In this document: positions 26,634-35,832 of the stretch, piece after piece
How the letters are laid out: the number at the start of each line of letters is the position of its first letter
How positions within the stretch are numbered: the first letter of the stretch is position 1
From: Verrucomicrobiota bacterium
GTDB lineage: Bacteria > Verrucomicrobiota > Verrucomicrobiia > Verrucomicrobiales > DEV007
Assembly (NCBI GenBank): GCA_003402735.1
Contig: QQNE01000016.1
Span: 1-53,267, forward strand
DNA: 53,267 nucleotides
Direction of reading: 5' to 3'
The notes under the pieces: generated by a model
Told to the model about the DNA's origin: nothing
Database searches by the model: none
The model's input: only the letters and a program-made list of their open reading frames with translations
Position numbers and translations under genes: made by a program

Positions 26634-27659
26634 ATGGAACGCCCCGTTGCCACGCTTTCCCTCGATCTGGACAACCTGTGGTCTTACCTGAAGACGCATG
26701 GGGATCCAGGCTGGGATTCTTTTCCCAGTTTCCTGGACCGCGCCACCGATCGCATCCTTCCCGTGCTGAGCGGGTTGAACCTGAGGATCACCTTCTTTCT
26801 GGTCGGCAAAGACGCCGCCTTGGAAAAGAACGAGTCGGCCTTGCGCGCCATCGCCAACGCCGGCCACGAGATCGCGAGCCATTCCCATTGGCACGTGCCG
26901 CATTTCCAGAGCCTGAGCCGGGCGGAGACGGTTCAGGAAGTCGAGCAGGCGGAGAACGCCATTCGGCAAGCGACCGGGGTGCACCCCAAGGGCTGGCGCG
27001 GACCATCGTTCAGCTTCAGCGCCACGCTGATGGAGACCCTGGCGGCGCGCGGCTATGACTACGACGCCACCATCTTTCCCACCTTCCTGGGCCCGTTGGC
27101 GAGACTCTACTTCTTCGCCACTTCCCGGCTTTCAAGGCAAGAGCGGAGCGAGCGCTCAGACCTCTTCGGCGGCTTGGAGAACGGATTTCGACCGAACCGG
27201 CCCTTTCGTTGGAGCCTGGAAGACGGCTCCCGATTCCTGGAAATTCCTGTGACCACAGTTCCCGGGGTGAGGACGCCATTCCACGCGAGTTATCTGCACT
27301 ACCTGGCCACCTTTTCCGAGACTGCCGCCAAGGCCTATTTGGCGACGGCCCTGGGGCTGTGCCGGAGCGTCGGTGTGCCTCCTTCCTTTCTCCTGCACCC
27401 CACCGATTTCCTCGGAAAAGAGGATGTTCCGCAACTCAAATTTTTCCCCGGCATGGATGCGAGCGGAGTGGTCAAGGAAAAACGGACAACGGGATTCCTC
27501 AGCCAACTCTGCCAATCGTTCCAGGTCGTCCCGCTGGGCGAAATGGCGAAGTCCATGGAGGAGCGCGCGTTGCGTTCCATTGCGCTGCCCGCCGCCTCTC
27601 CCGGTCTGACCGGATCCTCTCCTCTCATTGAATCCAAAGCATCGAATCCATCCATATGA
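26634..27659 (+). CDS. NodB-type polysaccharide deacetylase
   Basis: 341 residues without an obvious signal peptide. SLDLDN near residue 9 corresponds to the first NodB motif (catalytic/metal Asp), and HEIASHSHWHVP near residue 83 supplies the His-x3-His metal site; RGPSFSFS matches motif 3. A C-terminal domain of about 150 residues contains FLLHPTDF, the likely motif 5. It should remove N-acetyl groups from a sugar polymer or a lipid-linked precursor. Cytoplasmic placement is odd for a polymer-modifying enzyme but common in glycan clusters. The TGA overlaps the next ATG. Confidence 0.87.
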   Translation: MERPVATLSLDLDNLWSYLKTHGDPGWDSFPSFLDRATDRILPVLSGLNLRITFFLVGKDAALEKNESALRAIANAGHEIASHSHWHVPHFQSLSRAETVQEVEQAENAIRQATGVHPKGWRGPSFSFSATLMETLAARGYDYDATIFPTFLGPLARLYFFATSRLSRQERSERSDLFGGLENGFRPNRPFRWSLEDGSRFLEIPVTTVPGVRTPFHASYLHYLATFSETAAKAYLATALGLCRSVGVPPSFLLHPTDFLGKEDVPQLKFFPGMDASGVVKEKRTTGFLSQLCQSFQVVPLGEMAKSMEERALRSIALPAASPGLTGSSPLIESKASNPSI

Positions 27660-28450
27660 ACCCAACCACAAGTCTCACGGGACGCGTCCACGTCATCCTT
27701 CCAGCCTACAACGAGGCTGATTCACTCCCCGGATTGCTGCGCCGATTCGCAGAACTCGACACCGCTCACCCGGAATTGCAACTGCGCGTCCTGGTGATCA
27801 ACGACGGTTCTGCCGACGCCACGGCGGAAGTTGCCTCCCAAACCTACGGCCAACTGGACGTGACGCTGCACAACCACGAACGGAATATGGGCCTTGGCCA
27901 AGCCATGCTGACCGGACTGCAGCGGACGGTCGCCAACCTCGAGGCGGGAGACGTCATTGTTGCGATGGATGCCGATGACACCCACGACGTGAACCTGATC
28001 CCGATCATGGCGGAGCGCCTCTCCCGGGGTGCGGATGTGGCGATCGCCTCCCGCTTCGTGAGCGGGGGCTGCGACCGGACCGCGCCGCCATTCCGCCGTC
28101 TGCTGAGCCGTGGTGCCGCGGTGGTTTTCCGGACGATCTTTCCCCTGGAATCGATCGGTGACTTCACCAGCGGCTACCGCATGTATCGCGGTTCCCTGAT
28201 GCAAAATGCCGTTCGCCACTGGGGCAACCGCCTCATTGAGGAAGATGGTTTCGCCTGCATGGTGGAACTCCTGCTCAAGCTGCGCTTCTGGGGGCCGACG
28301 CTGTCGGAGGTGCCCATGGTGCTGCGCTACGACCGCAAATTGAGCGTCAGCAAACTGAAATTGATGCGCACCCTGCGTCAATACCTTCAGCTGGCGATCC
28401 GCAACGCTGTGACACCGACCCCACGGGAGATCCGTTATGCCTCTTGCTGA
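27656..28450 (+). CDS. Family 2 glycosyltransferase, DPM1/GtrB-like
   Basis: 264 residues. GT2 motifs: ILPAYNEADSLPGLLRRF, VINDGSADATAE, the DXD-type VAMDADDTHD and, later, SGYRMYRGSLMQNA with EEDGFACMVELL. There is no C-terminal membrane segment. This form matches DPM1/GtrB enzymes that load a sugar onto polyprenyl phosphate. Together with the GtrA and GT39 genes converging from the other strand it forms the three parts of a Gtr system. It overlaps the deacetylase (ATGA) and the next gene by 14 nt. Confidence 0.9.
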   Translation: MNPTTSLTGRVHVILPAYNEADSLPGLLRRFAELDTAHPELQLRVLVINDGSADATAEVASQTYGQLDVTLHNHERNMGLGQAMLTGLQRTVANLEAGDVIVAMDADDTHDVNLIPIMAERLSRGADVAIASRFVSGGCDRTAPPFRRLLSRGAAVVFRTIFPLESIGDFTSGYRMYRGSLMQNAVRHWGNRLIEEDGFACMVELLLKLRFWGPTLSEVPMVLRYDRKLSVSKLKLMRTLRQYLQLAIRNAVTPTPREIRYASC

Positions 28451-29798
28451 ATCGACACGGCAAAGGGTGGTCGTCCTGGGGGGCGGCATTTCCGGGCTCA
28501 CCGCCGCGCGGGAGCTGGCCACCAAGGGGCATGCGGTGACGGTTCTTGAGTCGGGCGACCGATGGGGCGGTCTCGGCACCTGGTTCGATTGGAACGGGCA
28601 TTCGCTCGACCAGTTTTACCACTGCCAGATGCCCTCGGACGACGATCTCCTGCAACTGATCCGGGACATCGGACTGGGCGATTCCCTCTACTGGAAACCG
28701 ACCCGAATGGGCTTCGTGGTAGGCGGGAAACGTTACGCCTTCAATGGACCGATGGACTTGCTCCGATTTGATCCCCTCACCTTCCCGGAGCGCATCCGTT
28801 TCGGGGTGGTGAGCCTGTTGCTCCGGCGCCTGGGCTTCGGCCGGGATTTGGATCGGACCCGGATCGAGGATTGGCTGGTTTCCTGTTACGGGCGACCGGT
28901 GTGGGAAAAGATTCTCCGCCCCCTCTTCACCAGCAAATTCGGTCCCGCAGCGGGAGACATGCCGGCCCTGTATATCTGGGAACGGCTTGGCCGCGAGAAA
29001 AACACCGTCTCCCGGGGCTATCTCCGCGGCGGGCTTCGCACCTTCCTCGACACCTTGGTGGAGAACTTGCGGAGCCTGGGGGTCGACCTGCGGCTCGAGA
29101 CCCGGGCCGGAACCATCCGGGAAACCGGAGATGGCGTGGAAATCGATGCCGGCAGCGCTTTGATCGAGGCGGACTGGTGCGTGTCCACCCTCCCGCTTCC
29201 CGTTCTGCGCAACTGCCTTGGGGACACGCCCCTGGCGCAGCGCATCCGAACTCCGGATGTTCCCTACCAGGGCGTGGTGAACGCGATGTTCTTCCTGCGC
29301 CGTCCGCTCGACAACTACTACTGGGCTCCCGTGGTGGATTCCGGGACGGAGTTCGATGGAATTGTGGAGATGACCGAACTGGTGGAGACCAGCCATTATG
29401 GTGGGCATCACGTCGCTTACGTGATGAAATACTGTGACCGCTCCAGCCCTTTGTTCCTGGAAGATCCAGGTCAGATTGCGGCCCGCTGGACCCAACAACT
29501 GCTGGCGTTGTATCCGGACCTGAATCTGCAAGCTTCCGACATCGCCGATGTCCGCGTCTTCAAGGCTCCGTTCGTGGAACCCGCCTACCCCCTCGGCTAC
29601 TCCGAACTCAAGCCTCTGATCCACGATGGCGAATCTCGGCTCTTTTTGGCCACCTCCGCCCAAGTGTATCCGAAAATCACGGCCTGGAACTCCAGCGTCC
29701 GCCTCGCCAAAGAGGTGGCGCGCCGATTGCTGGATCACATGGAGACGGTGCCCCGGACGAAGCGGACCGCCCGCCTCCCAGCCACCGTCCAGGTCTGA
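28437..29798 (+). CDS. FAD-dependent amine-oxidase/protoporphyrinogen-oxidase-like oxidoreductase
   Basis: 453 residues. The dinucleotide motif VLGGGISGLTAARELATKG opens the protein, followed by VTVLESGDRWGGLGTW, the flavin-binding region of the amine-oxidase/UDP-galactopyranose-mutase-like superfamily. A C-terminal FAD segment is present around AYPLGYSELKPLI and FLATSAQVYPKITAWNSSV. In glycan loci such proteins are often called sugar-modifying oxidoreductases; substrate is unknown. It overlaps GT2 by 14 nt, so it is the last gene of the wecB transcript; a terminator-like hairpin follows. Confidence 0.85.
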   Translation: MPLAESTRQRVVVLGGGISGLTAARELATKGHAVTVLESGDRWGGLGTWFDWNGHSLDQFYHCQMPSDDDLLQLIRDIGLGDSLYWKPTRMGFVVGGKRYAFNGPMDLLRFDPLTFPERIRFGVVSLLLRRLGFGRDLDRTRIEDWLVSCYGRPVWEKILRPLFTSKFGPAAGDMPALYIWERLGREKNTVSRGYLRGGLRTFLDTLVENLRSLGVDLRLETRAGTIRETGDGVEIDAGSALIEADWCVSTLPLPVLRNCLGDTPLAQRIRTPDVPYQGVVNAMFFLRRPLDNYYWAPVVDSGTEFDGIVEMTELVETSHYGGHHVAYVMKYCDRSSPLFLEDPGQIAARWTQQLLALYPDLNLQASDIADVRVFKAPFVEPAYPLGYSELKPLIHDGESRLFLATSAQVYPKITAWNSSVRLAKEVARRLLDHMETVPRTKRTARLPATVQV

Positions 29799-29802
29799 AC
29801 CG

Positions 29803-29823
29803 AGCGTCGGTGCCGCCGACGCT
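29803..29823. terminator. Bidirectional hairpin between convergent glycan operons
   Basis: AGCGTCGG (29803-29810), loop TGCCG, CCGACGCT (29816-29823): eight perfect pairs, five bases after the FAD oxidoreductase stop and upstream of the convergent GT39 stop. No T-tract. Confidence 0.55.
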
Positions 29824-29846
29824 TCACCTCTGCTCCTCTTCGGAGG

Positions 29847-31412
29847 TCACTTCTTCCAATCCAGGAGATAAACCTTGGAGCCGAGGAAATCTCGTTCCAA
29901 ACGGACGGTGAATCGCGTGGCCACGATCTCATCCAACCGGCGGAAGCTGGAAGTGAGTTCCGGAATTCCCCGGATCGGCCCGGTGTCGATCACCAACCAG
30001 AGAGAGCCATTTCCCGGAACCTCGGCCAAGCGCCGCTCCAAACCCTCCAGGGGCGGGAGCCGGGAGTTGTCCACGTGATAGACGACGAAGGTCGCCGGCT
30101 TGGGAAGAGGCTCGACCCGGTTCCTCCCGTGATAATGGTGGCGAAAAGCCTCCGCATCCATCAAGTCGTAGACAAAGACGGGTTGTCCGGGTGATTCCTC
30201 CGTCTCGATCCACCGGGCGACGCGGATGAAATCGCCATTCTTGGCAAACGGAAGATAGCGGGCCAACAGGCAGGCGCCGTAAATGCCAATCAAGACCGCC
30301 ATCCCCCACAGGCGCCAAGTCCTCGAAAGCGGCCCCAACAGGGAACCGATCGAGAGCAAGACCACCGGCACGAAGAGAGTGGCGTGACGCAACCCGGAAT
30401 CTCCGATGAGGAGAGCCGCCAGAAAAAACCAAGCCGTCCAGGACAGGTTCCAAAAGGTCGCCGGCTCTCCGCGAATTCTTTTTCCGGCTCTCCCCGGCCA
30501 TGCCAGGCAAGCCAGCCAACCCGCCAAGGCGAGAAGCCGGGCCGGAACCCATTTTGATGAGGAAGGGGCCGGGAAGAGATGATGCGAGAGAGAGCCGACG
30601 GCCTTGAGGGCGGCAAACTTCACCTTTCCCACCGAACCTTCATCCTCGCGATACAGCGCATCCTCGGGGGCCGATTCCAGGTGAATGACCGCTTCCCGGG
30701 TCCGCATCTGCTGGGGAAGACAGGCGGCCAGGGGAAGAAAGAGCAGGCCGATGCAAGCCGCCTCGCGCACCAGGCGCATCCGGAAATCCGGGTTTCCCAT
30801 CCACCAATCAATGGAGTAAAGGGCCGCGAGGAAAAAACCGAAGAAATAGTTGGTGTAGAGCCCGGCCACCGCGAGAGCGACCAGTTTCGGATCCAATCGA
30901 CGTCCCGTCTGCGCTTGACGGCGATCCGGCCACACCACCAGCAGGGCCCCGGCCAGCAACATGGTCAGGGCATAATTTCGGGTCTCCACCGCCGCCCAGA
31001 TCACGGTGGGATGCAGCGCCATCATCCACGGAAACCAACGCTGGGCACCGTCCGCCAACCAGCGCCGCGCCAGCAGCGGGGACAGGGAAACCAGCCAGGC
31101 CGCGCACCCGACCGAGAACAACCGCGCCCACGTGATGCTGTCGGTGACCAGTCGCCACAAAGACAAGAGCACAAAATAGAGCGGGGCCTGCACCTCGAAC
31201 CGGATCGCCTGGGAAAGCGCCCGGGCCGGCCCTTGCGAAGTGGTATCGAGCGTGTAGGCCTCGTCGAGCCAGAGATTCAAACCGCAGGCGAGCGGCAAGG
31301 TCATGGAGAGATGGACCAGCAGCGGCCACCACATTCTCGGTGCGTTCTGTGCAACCGGTGACCTCCCCGCGTCCGGACTGCGCCCCACCCGGAACTGGGG
31401 AAGCGCAATCAT
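29847..31412 (-). CDS. GT39-like polytopic membrane glycosyltransferase
   Basis: About 521 residues with roughly nine to eleven hydrophobic segments. The first luminal loop has LWLDEAYTLDT, the Asp-Glu pair typical of ArnT/PMT-type GT39 enzymes; further on are ARLFSVGCAAWLVSL, HPTVIWAAVETRNYAL and a soluble C-terminal part. These enzymes use polyprenyl-phosphate sugars on the outer face of the inner membrane. The ATG at 31412 overlaps the gtrA TGA (ATGA), so the two are coupled. Earlier starts would add atypical residues. Confidence 0.83.
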   Translation of the reverse strand: MIALPQFRVGRSPDAGRSPVAQNAPRMWWPLLVHLSMTLPLACGLNLWLDEAYTLDTTSQGPARALSQAIRFEVQAPLYFVLLSLWRLVTDSITWARLFSVGCAAWLVSLSPLLARRWLADGAQRWFPWMMALHPTVIWAAVETRNYALTMLLAGALLVVWPDRRQAQTGRRLDPKLVALAVAGLYTNYFFGFFLAALYSIDWWMGNPDFRMRLVREAACIGLLFLPLAACLPQQMRTREAVIHLESAPEDALYREDEGSVGKVKFAALKAVGSLSHHLFPAPSSSKWVPARLLALAGWLACLAWPGRAGKRIRGEPATFWNLSWTAWFFLAALLIGDSGLRHATLFVPVVLLSIGSLLGPLSRTWRLWGMAVLIGIYGACLLARYLPFAKNGDFIRVARWIETEESPGQPVFVYDLMDAEAFRHHYHGRNRVEPLPKPATFVVYHVDNSRLPPLEGLERRLAEVPGNGSLWLVIDTGPIRGIPELTSSFRRLDEIVATRFTVRLERDFLGSKVYLLDWKK

Positions 31413-31918
31413 GGCACGAAGATAAACAGCTTCCGGCAGATGAAATTCGCGATCACGGAAACCACCGTGACCACGCCGCTCGCCACCCAACTGCCCGCAT
31501 GCCCCTCCTCCAACGCGAGGTAACCCGGAATCATGCCGACGACCCATCCCACAAAAGCGACTCCACTGAACAGGAAGAATTCAGTGATGCGATTGTGCCG
31601 ACCGCCCTGGAAGACCCAACGAACGTTGGTGAGATACGCAAACAGATTCGCAGAACCAAACCCGATGGCGCTGGCCAGAATGAAGTTCATCTTTCGTTCC
31701 CCGGCAGAGACCGAAGGCAGCTCCTCAAAATGGGGCAGGATCGAGTGCCCCAGCATGCCGAAAACGGACTGATAGATCAAAACGGAACCGACTCCGAAGA
31801 AACCATACTTCATCAACTGCAGCAGCGAAGGCGGCGCTTTCTGCAACAAGGTGGAGGCTGTGGGAAGCAGACCTTGCTGGCGCACGAGATCACGTAGCTC
31901 GGAGATGGAAAGTTGCAT
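31409..31918 (-). CDS. GtrA-family membrane protein (polyprenyl-phosphate-sugar flippase)
   Basis: 169 residues. Four membrane segments with the GtrA pattern: LLQLMKYGFFGVGSVLIYQSV, NFILASAIGFGSANLFAYLTN (with the family's FxxxxxWVF: RWVFQGG), RITEFFLFSGVAFVGWVVGM and VASGVVTVVSVIANFICRKLFIF. The family is thought to flip lipid-linked sugars. The start ATG at 31918 is chosen over an upstream in-frame codon because the added part is not hydrophobic or conserved. Coupled to the GT39 gene. Confidence 0.88.
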   Translation of the reverse strand: MQLSISELRDLVRQQGLLPTASTLLQKAPPSLLQLMKYGFFGVGSVLIYQSVFGMLGHSILPHFEELPSVSAGERKMNFILASAIGFGSANLFAYLTNVRWVFQGGRHNRITEFFLFSGVAFVGWVVGMIPGYLALEEGHAGSWVASGVVTVVSVIANFICRKLFIFVP

Positions 31919-31988
31919 GATGACAAAAGACGAACGGGGACTGCAGATTCGTCGGGGACGAAAACACAAGACAAACTTCGCGGGCCTA

Positions 31989-32015
31989 AATATAACCCAC
32001 GTACTCGAAAATCAA
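31989..32015 (-). promoter_or_regulatory. Putative gtrA promoter
   Basis: On the minus strand TTGATT (32015-32010), 15-nt spacer, TATATT (31994-31989), in an AT-rich stretch about 70 bp upstream of the gtrA ATG. The spacer is two bases short of the ideal, so support is modest. Confidence 0.3.
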
Positions 32016-32151
32016 GAAAACATAAGCGTGCTTCCTTATAATTTTAATGAAAATTCAGCAGAGCGAGGACCGACCCAAGCTCCGCTCTTCTCGCAGACGC
32101 TCACCTCGTCGGCGTTCCGACCACCATCCTCGATTCCGGTCATGGCGCCGA

Positions 32152-32874
32152 CTACCCGAGCATGGCACGAAACTCGTCGAGCGCGGTGCGAAGCTCCTCG
32201 ACCTCCCGACGCAGCGCGGAAACCTCGTCCTCAAGTTTGCGCCGCCAGGAAGCCTCCTCTTCCAACACGATCTGCTCTGCGGAAGGTCCGCTGCCGCCGA
32301 TCGTCTGCAGGGAGGGTTCCCCAGACAGAAGATGGGCGAACGTCTCGACGCGCCGACCCGCACCGGAAGGCAATCGGCGCACCAGCGCCCCGGCGGGAAA
32401 GTTGATCAACGTGCCGAGGACATGCTCGACGGCGGAGGTCCCGCTGAATTTGTGGAGCCGTTCCGTGCGCTGGTTCAATTCGCTGGAAGTCTGCACGCCA
32501 CGAAGCAACAACACCGTGAGGAGAGCCCGCTGGGCTGGGTCCAGGTGAAAGACGCGCTCCGCGGTGTGCTTGTATTTTGGGGAACGCGAGCCGGCCAGAT
32601 GGACCTTGGCGGCCAGGTGCTTTTCTCGCAATCCCTCGACCGCCCGTTCCACGGTGGCCTCGTCAAATTCGGAGACGGGCTCCCGATTCGACTTCTGATT
32701 GCAGGCGGTCTGGAGACTGTTCAGGGTCATGGGGTAATAATCCGGAGTGGTGGCCTCCTTTTCCCAGAGACAGCCAAGAACACGAGCCTCGGCAAACGTG
32801 AGGCGCAGCCCGGACTCCTCCCCCGCTCCCTCATCGGGGCGCTGCATCGGCAGGTCGTCGTCGTCGATCATCAT
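32152..32874 (-). CDS. yceH: YceH/DUF480 (UPF0502) family protein
   Basis: 240 residues. The family's winged-helix signature is clear: EARVLGCLWEKEATTPDYYPMTLNSLQTACNQKSNREPV, cited here in parts: LGCLWEKEATTPDYYP, TACNQKSNREPV, and the second half RGVQTSSELNQRTERLHKF. The C-terminus is a coiled coil (EEASWRRKLEDEVSALRREV). It is a conserved bacterial protein of unknown function with two winged-helix-like domains, consistent with nucleic-acid binding. The ATG overlaps the stop of the upstream TIM-barrel gene as ATGA. Confidence 0.9.
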   Translation of the reverse strand: MMIDDDDLPMQRPDEGAGEESGLRLTFAEARVLGCLWEKEATTPDYYPMTLNSLQTACNQKSNREPVSEFDEATVERAVEGLREKHLAAKVHLAGSRSPKYKHTAERVFHLDPAQRALLTVLLLRGVQTSSELNQRTERLHKFSGTSAVEHVLGTLINFPAGALVRRLPSGAGRRVETFAHLLSGEPSLQTIGGSGPSAEQIVLEEEASWRRKLEDEVSALRREVEELRTALDEFRAMLG

Positions 32875-33818
32875 ACGGTTTGCAGGGATTTGGCCGCCAC
32901 AGCCTTCATTTTCTCAAGGCCGGTTTTGGCCACCAAGTCGGCAGGCTGTGCCCAGTAGGATTTGTTGAACAATTCGAGCGAAAGAAAGGGACGGGCACCG
33001 ATCTCGCGGAAGATCTGCAGAGTCTCCACGACCTTGCCCACGCCATCGCCGGGGTAGACGCGGTGTTCGTCCTTGATTTCGGCGCGCGGTGGATCCGCCG
33101 GATAATCGTTCATGTGAAAATTGAGCAGGGCCTTGGGCCCCATCAGGCGCAGTCCCTCGATGCCGGACCCGCCCTTGTAGATGTGGTAGGTGTCACCGAG
33201 GAAGCAGGCGGAAGGATGATCCGCCCGGATGGCGATGTAGATCGCCTTCTCCACCGTGCCGATGGCCGGGCTGTGTCCCCACATCTCAATCTGGGGAACG
33301 ACCCCCATGCGATCCCCCAGCTCAAGGAGGGCCCGGTAACGCTCGGCGGCGCGATCGAGATCGATTGCTCCCTTGGCGCCGGCCGGAGGAGCGGCGAGTC
33401 GCACCCCGCCGAGTTGCGCGATGGTGTCCATATCCTTCTTGGCCGTTTCAAGACCGGCGGCGCGCTCCGCGTCGTCATCGACGATCCAGTTGGCGAATCC
33501 GATGGCGCTGGCCACGGTCAAGCCATGATCCTCGATTCGCTTGCGGAGGTCTCCCAGCTTGCCGCCGGCCTGGAGATAGTCCTCGATCTTGCGGAACCAG
33601 GGCTCGATGGCGTCGTAGCCCGCCTTGCCGGCGACCTCGATCTCTTGGGCGGCATCGAGGTTCTGGCCGCGGATGGTGCTCATGTTCAGGCAAAACCGGA
33701 AAGGATTTTCTGGCGCGGCAGCGGCCAGATCCTCGGAAAGGGCCAAGGCTGAAGCTCCGGTGGCCAGACCGGAACCGATCAAAGAGCGTCGGGACATAGA
33801 GGAAGGGTTTGACGGCAT
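32871..33818 (-). CDS. Tat-exported sugar phosphate isomerase/epimerase-like TIM barrel
   Basis: 315 residues. Twin-arginine signal SRRSLIGSGLATGASALAL near the N-terminus, then an AP-endonuclease-2/xylose-isomerase-like TIM barrel (MSTIRGQNLDAAQEIEVA, HGLTVASAIGFANWI, EMWGHSPAIG, FHMNDYPADP). It most resembles hydroxypyruvate isomerase-type proteins, very common in Planctomycetes/Verrucomicrobia as exported paralogues. Activity unknown. The start could be 33818 or 33797; both keep the Arg pair. Coupled to yceH by ATGA. It diverges from the MBL gene. Confidence 0.85.
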   Translation of the reverse strand: MPSNPSSMSRRSLIGSGLATGASALALSEDLAAAAPENPFRFCLNMSTIRGQNLDAAQEIEVAGKAGYDAIEPWFRKIEDYLQAGGKLGDLRKRIEDHGLTVASAIGFANWIVDDDAERAAGLETAKKDMDTIAQLGGVRLAAPPAGAKGAIDLDRAAERYRALLELGDRMGVVPQIEMWGHSPAIGTVEKAIYIAIRADHPSACFLGDTYHIYKGGSGIEGLRLMGPKALLNFHMNDYPADPPRAEIKDEHRVYPGDGVGKVVETLQIFREIGARPFLSLELFNKSYWAQPADLVAKTGLEKMKAVAAKSLQTV

Positions 33819-33870
33819 GGGCCTTGAACATAGGGAACCCGCTGCTTGAAATCCAAGGATTTCCGGTGCA

Positions 33871-34806
33871 ATGGCGATTTCCGGCATGGAAATCCACCCG
33901 ATCGATCTCCGGTTTCAAGGAAAGCCGCACCTCATCGCCTCCTACCTGATCGCGTCCGACGACGATTTGGCTCTGATCGAAACGGGACCGTCCACCTGCC
34001 TCTCCGCTCTCGACCAGGGGATCCGGGAAGCCGGGTTCGACCCATTTGCGATCCGCAAAGTTCTGGTGACACACATTCACCTGGATCACGCGGGAGCCGC
34101 AGGACATTGGGCGGCCCGGGGCGCCCAGATCTTCGTGCATGAGAGAGGAGCGCGCCACCTGATGGATCCGGAGAGACTCATCGAAGGAGCTCGGGCCGTT
34201 TACGGTGACGCCATGGAAACTCTCTGGGGGCAAATTCTGCCGGTAGCGGAATCACGGCTTTCGATTTTGCGGGAGGGCGATGCCTTCACAGTGGGCCGGG
34301 TCCGGTTTGTGGTCTGGGATGCCCCGGGCCACGCGCGACACCACCTCGTCTTGAGCGGGGCAGGCTCGGTGTTTTCCGGGGACAACGCGGGGGTGCGTCT
34401 TCCGGGATCCACTTTTCTCTCACCGGCCAGCGCGCCGTCCCAGTTTGATCCGGATGCCTTGCTGGTCACCCTGGAGCGGATCGCCGCCGTCGGCTTCAAC
34501 CGACTCTGCCTGACCCATTTCGGAATCATCGAGGGGCCCGAAGCCGTGAAGGAACATCTGGAACGCTACCGTTCGGTGATCTCGGACCTAAAAAACCTGG
34601 CTCTTTCCAGCCTGCCGAATGCGGGTGCCCCGGCGGAATGGATCGCCAGATTCCGGGCGGGTTGCTTGGAGAGGGCCCGAAGCGAAGGGGTGGACGCAAC
34701 CACTTGGGAGCTTTACGAAGCCGCCAATGATTCCGCGATGTGCGCCGAAGGGGTGCGGCAGTGGTGGGAAAACTTCATCAAGCGCCCCGGGACCGCCACC
34801 GGCTGA
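33871..34806 (+). CDS. Metallo-beta-lactamase-fold hydrolase
   Basis: 311 residues. The metal-binding motif THIHLDHAG (HxHxDH) near residue 70 is followed by DAPGHARHHLV, a further His, and the Asp in FSGDNAG, then LTHFGI, the last His. A helical C-terminus of about 100 residues follows. Such proteins hydrolyse thioesters or other substrates; the substrate is unknown. The ATGs at 33871 and 33886 are both in frame. It converges with lgt, overlapping its 3' end by 29 bp. Confidence 0.88.
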   Translation: MAISGMEIHPIDLRFQGKPHLIASYLIASDDDLALIETGPSTCLSALDQGIREAGFDPFAIRKVLVTHIHLDHAGAAGHWAARGAQIFVHERGARHLMDPERLIEGARAVYGDAMETLWGQILPVAESRLSILREGDAFTVGRVRFVVWDAPGHARHHLVLSGAGSVFSGDNAGVRLPGSTFLSPASAPSQFDPDALLVTLERIAAVGFNRLCLTHFGIIEGPEAVKEHLERYRSVISDLKNLALSSLPNAGAPAEWIARFRAGCLERARSEGVDATTWELYEAANDSAMCAEGVRQWWENFIKRPGTATG

Positions 34807-35725
34807 AGCCGTGCCATAGAAAACCGGCCGCTGCGAAAAACAGGAACAGTGAGTAGAACTGGCCCTTGTTGATGCCCAGGATGACCCCAGAATCTGCCCG
34901 GCGCCAAAATTCTCCGATGATCCGGAACACGGCATAAAGAAGGAAGAAAAGCCCGGTGAGAATGCCATAGGGCAGACGGGGAAATTTCCATCGGATGCCA
35001 AAGAGGATCAAAAACAAGAGGGCCCCCTCGAGCAGGGCCTGATAGATTTGAGAGGGATGCCGGGGCGTCAGGAACTCCTGGAGAACCTTGCGAATCTCCG
35101 GATCGTGAAGGGCGCCCTTGATTTCCGCCAGGCTCATCCCGGGCAAACGCGCGGCCACGGCGTGGTGAACGGAGGGGACATCATTGATTTCATCCGGAAA
35201 CAACATCGCCCACGGCACCTTTCGGGGGTCCGCGGGATTGCCGTAGAGCTCGCCATTGATGAAATTCGCGATGCGACCGAAGAAGATGCCCACCGGCGCC
35301 ACGCAAACCAAGTTGTCCCCCACCCCGCACCAATCGTAATGGTGCCGACGGGCATACCACCAAGTGAACGCAACCAGGCCGACGATGCCTCCATGGCTGG
35401 CCATGCCGCCCTCCCAGACCTGAAAAAAGCGCCAGGGAGCCTGGATGAAGCCGGAAAAATCGTAGAGCAGCATGTAGCCGAGCCGTCCCCCGAGCATGAC
35501 GCCGACAAATGCCGCCATGGTGATGAAGTCCGCCAACTCGCTCTCCTTGAGCGGACCAATCTGCCTGCGCGCCATCTGCCGCATGAGGAGGAAACCGACG
35601 AGAAAGCCCGCAACGTAAGCCACTCCATACCAGCGAATTCCGAAGTTTCCACTGCCGAAGCGGAGCAGCCAGGGATCGATGTCGTGGATGTAGAGTCCGG
35701 TGACCACGCGCCCAAAGGAGCTCAT
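34778..35725 (-). CDS. lgt: Prolipoprotein diacylglyceryl transferase Lgt
   Basis: 315 residues with about seven membrane segments. The conserved features are present: IRWYGVAYVAGFLVGFLL, the GRLGYMLLYD segment, GGMASHGGIVG, GRIANFINGELYG (Lgt signature GRxxNFxNxEL/G) and HPSQIYQALLEG. It adds diacylglycerol to the lipobox Cys of prolipoproteins at the inner membrane. The ATG at 35725 has GGAAGGCGG upstream; an earlier in-frame ATG at 35812 is improbable. Its 3' end overlaps the convergent MBL gene. Confidence 0.95.
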   Translation of the reverse strand: MSSFGRVVTGLYIHDIDPWLLRFGSGNFGIRWYGVAYVAGFLVGFLLMRQMARRQIGPLKESELADFITMAAFVGVMLGGRLGYMLLYDFSGFIQAPWRFFQVWEGGMASHGGIVGLVAFTWWYARRHHYDWCGVGDNLVCVAPVGIFFGRIANFINGELYGNPADPRKVPWAMLFPDEINDVPSVHHAVAARLPGMSLAEIKGALHDPEIRKVLQEFLTPRHPSQIYQALLEGALLFLILFGIRWKFPRLPYGILTGLFFLLYAVFRIIGEFWRRADSGVILGINKGQFYSLFLFFAAAGFLWHGFSRWRSRGA

Positions 35726-35832
35726 TCCGCCTTCCGGATCAACCCAAAGCTGCGTCCCCAATCTTTCCCCAAAGAAACGCCATCGGCGGGTTGCAGGTGT
35801 CGTTTTCTTCACCTAAGGAATGCGCGCCCGGC

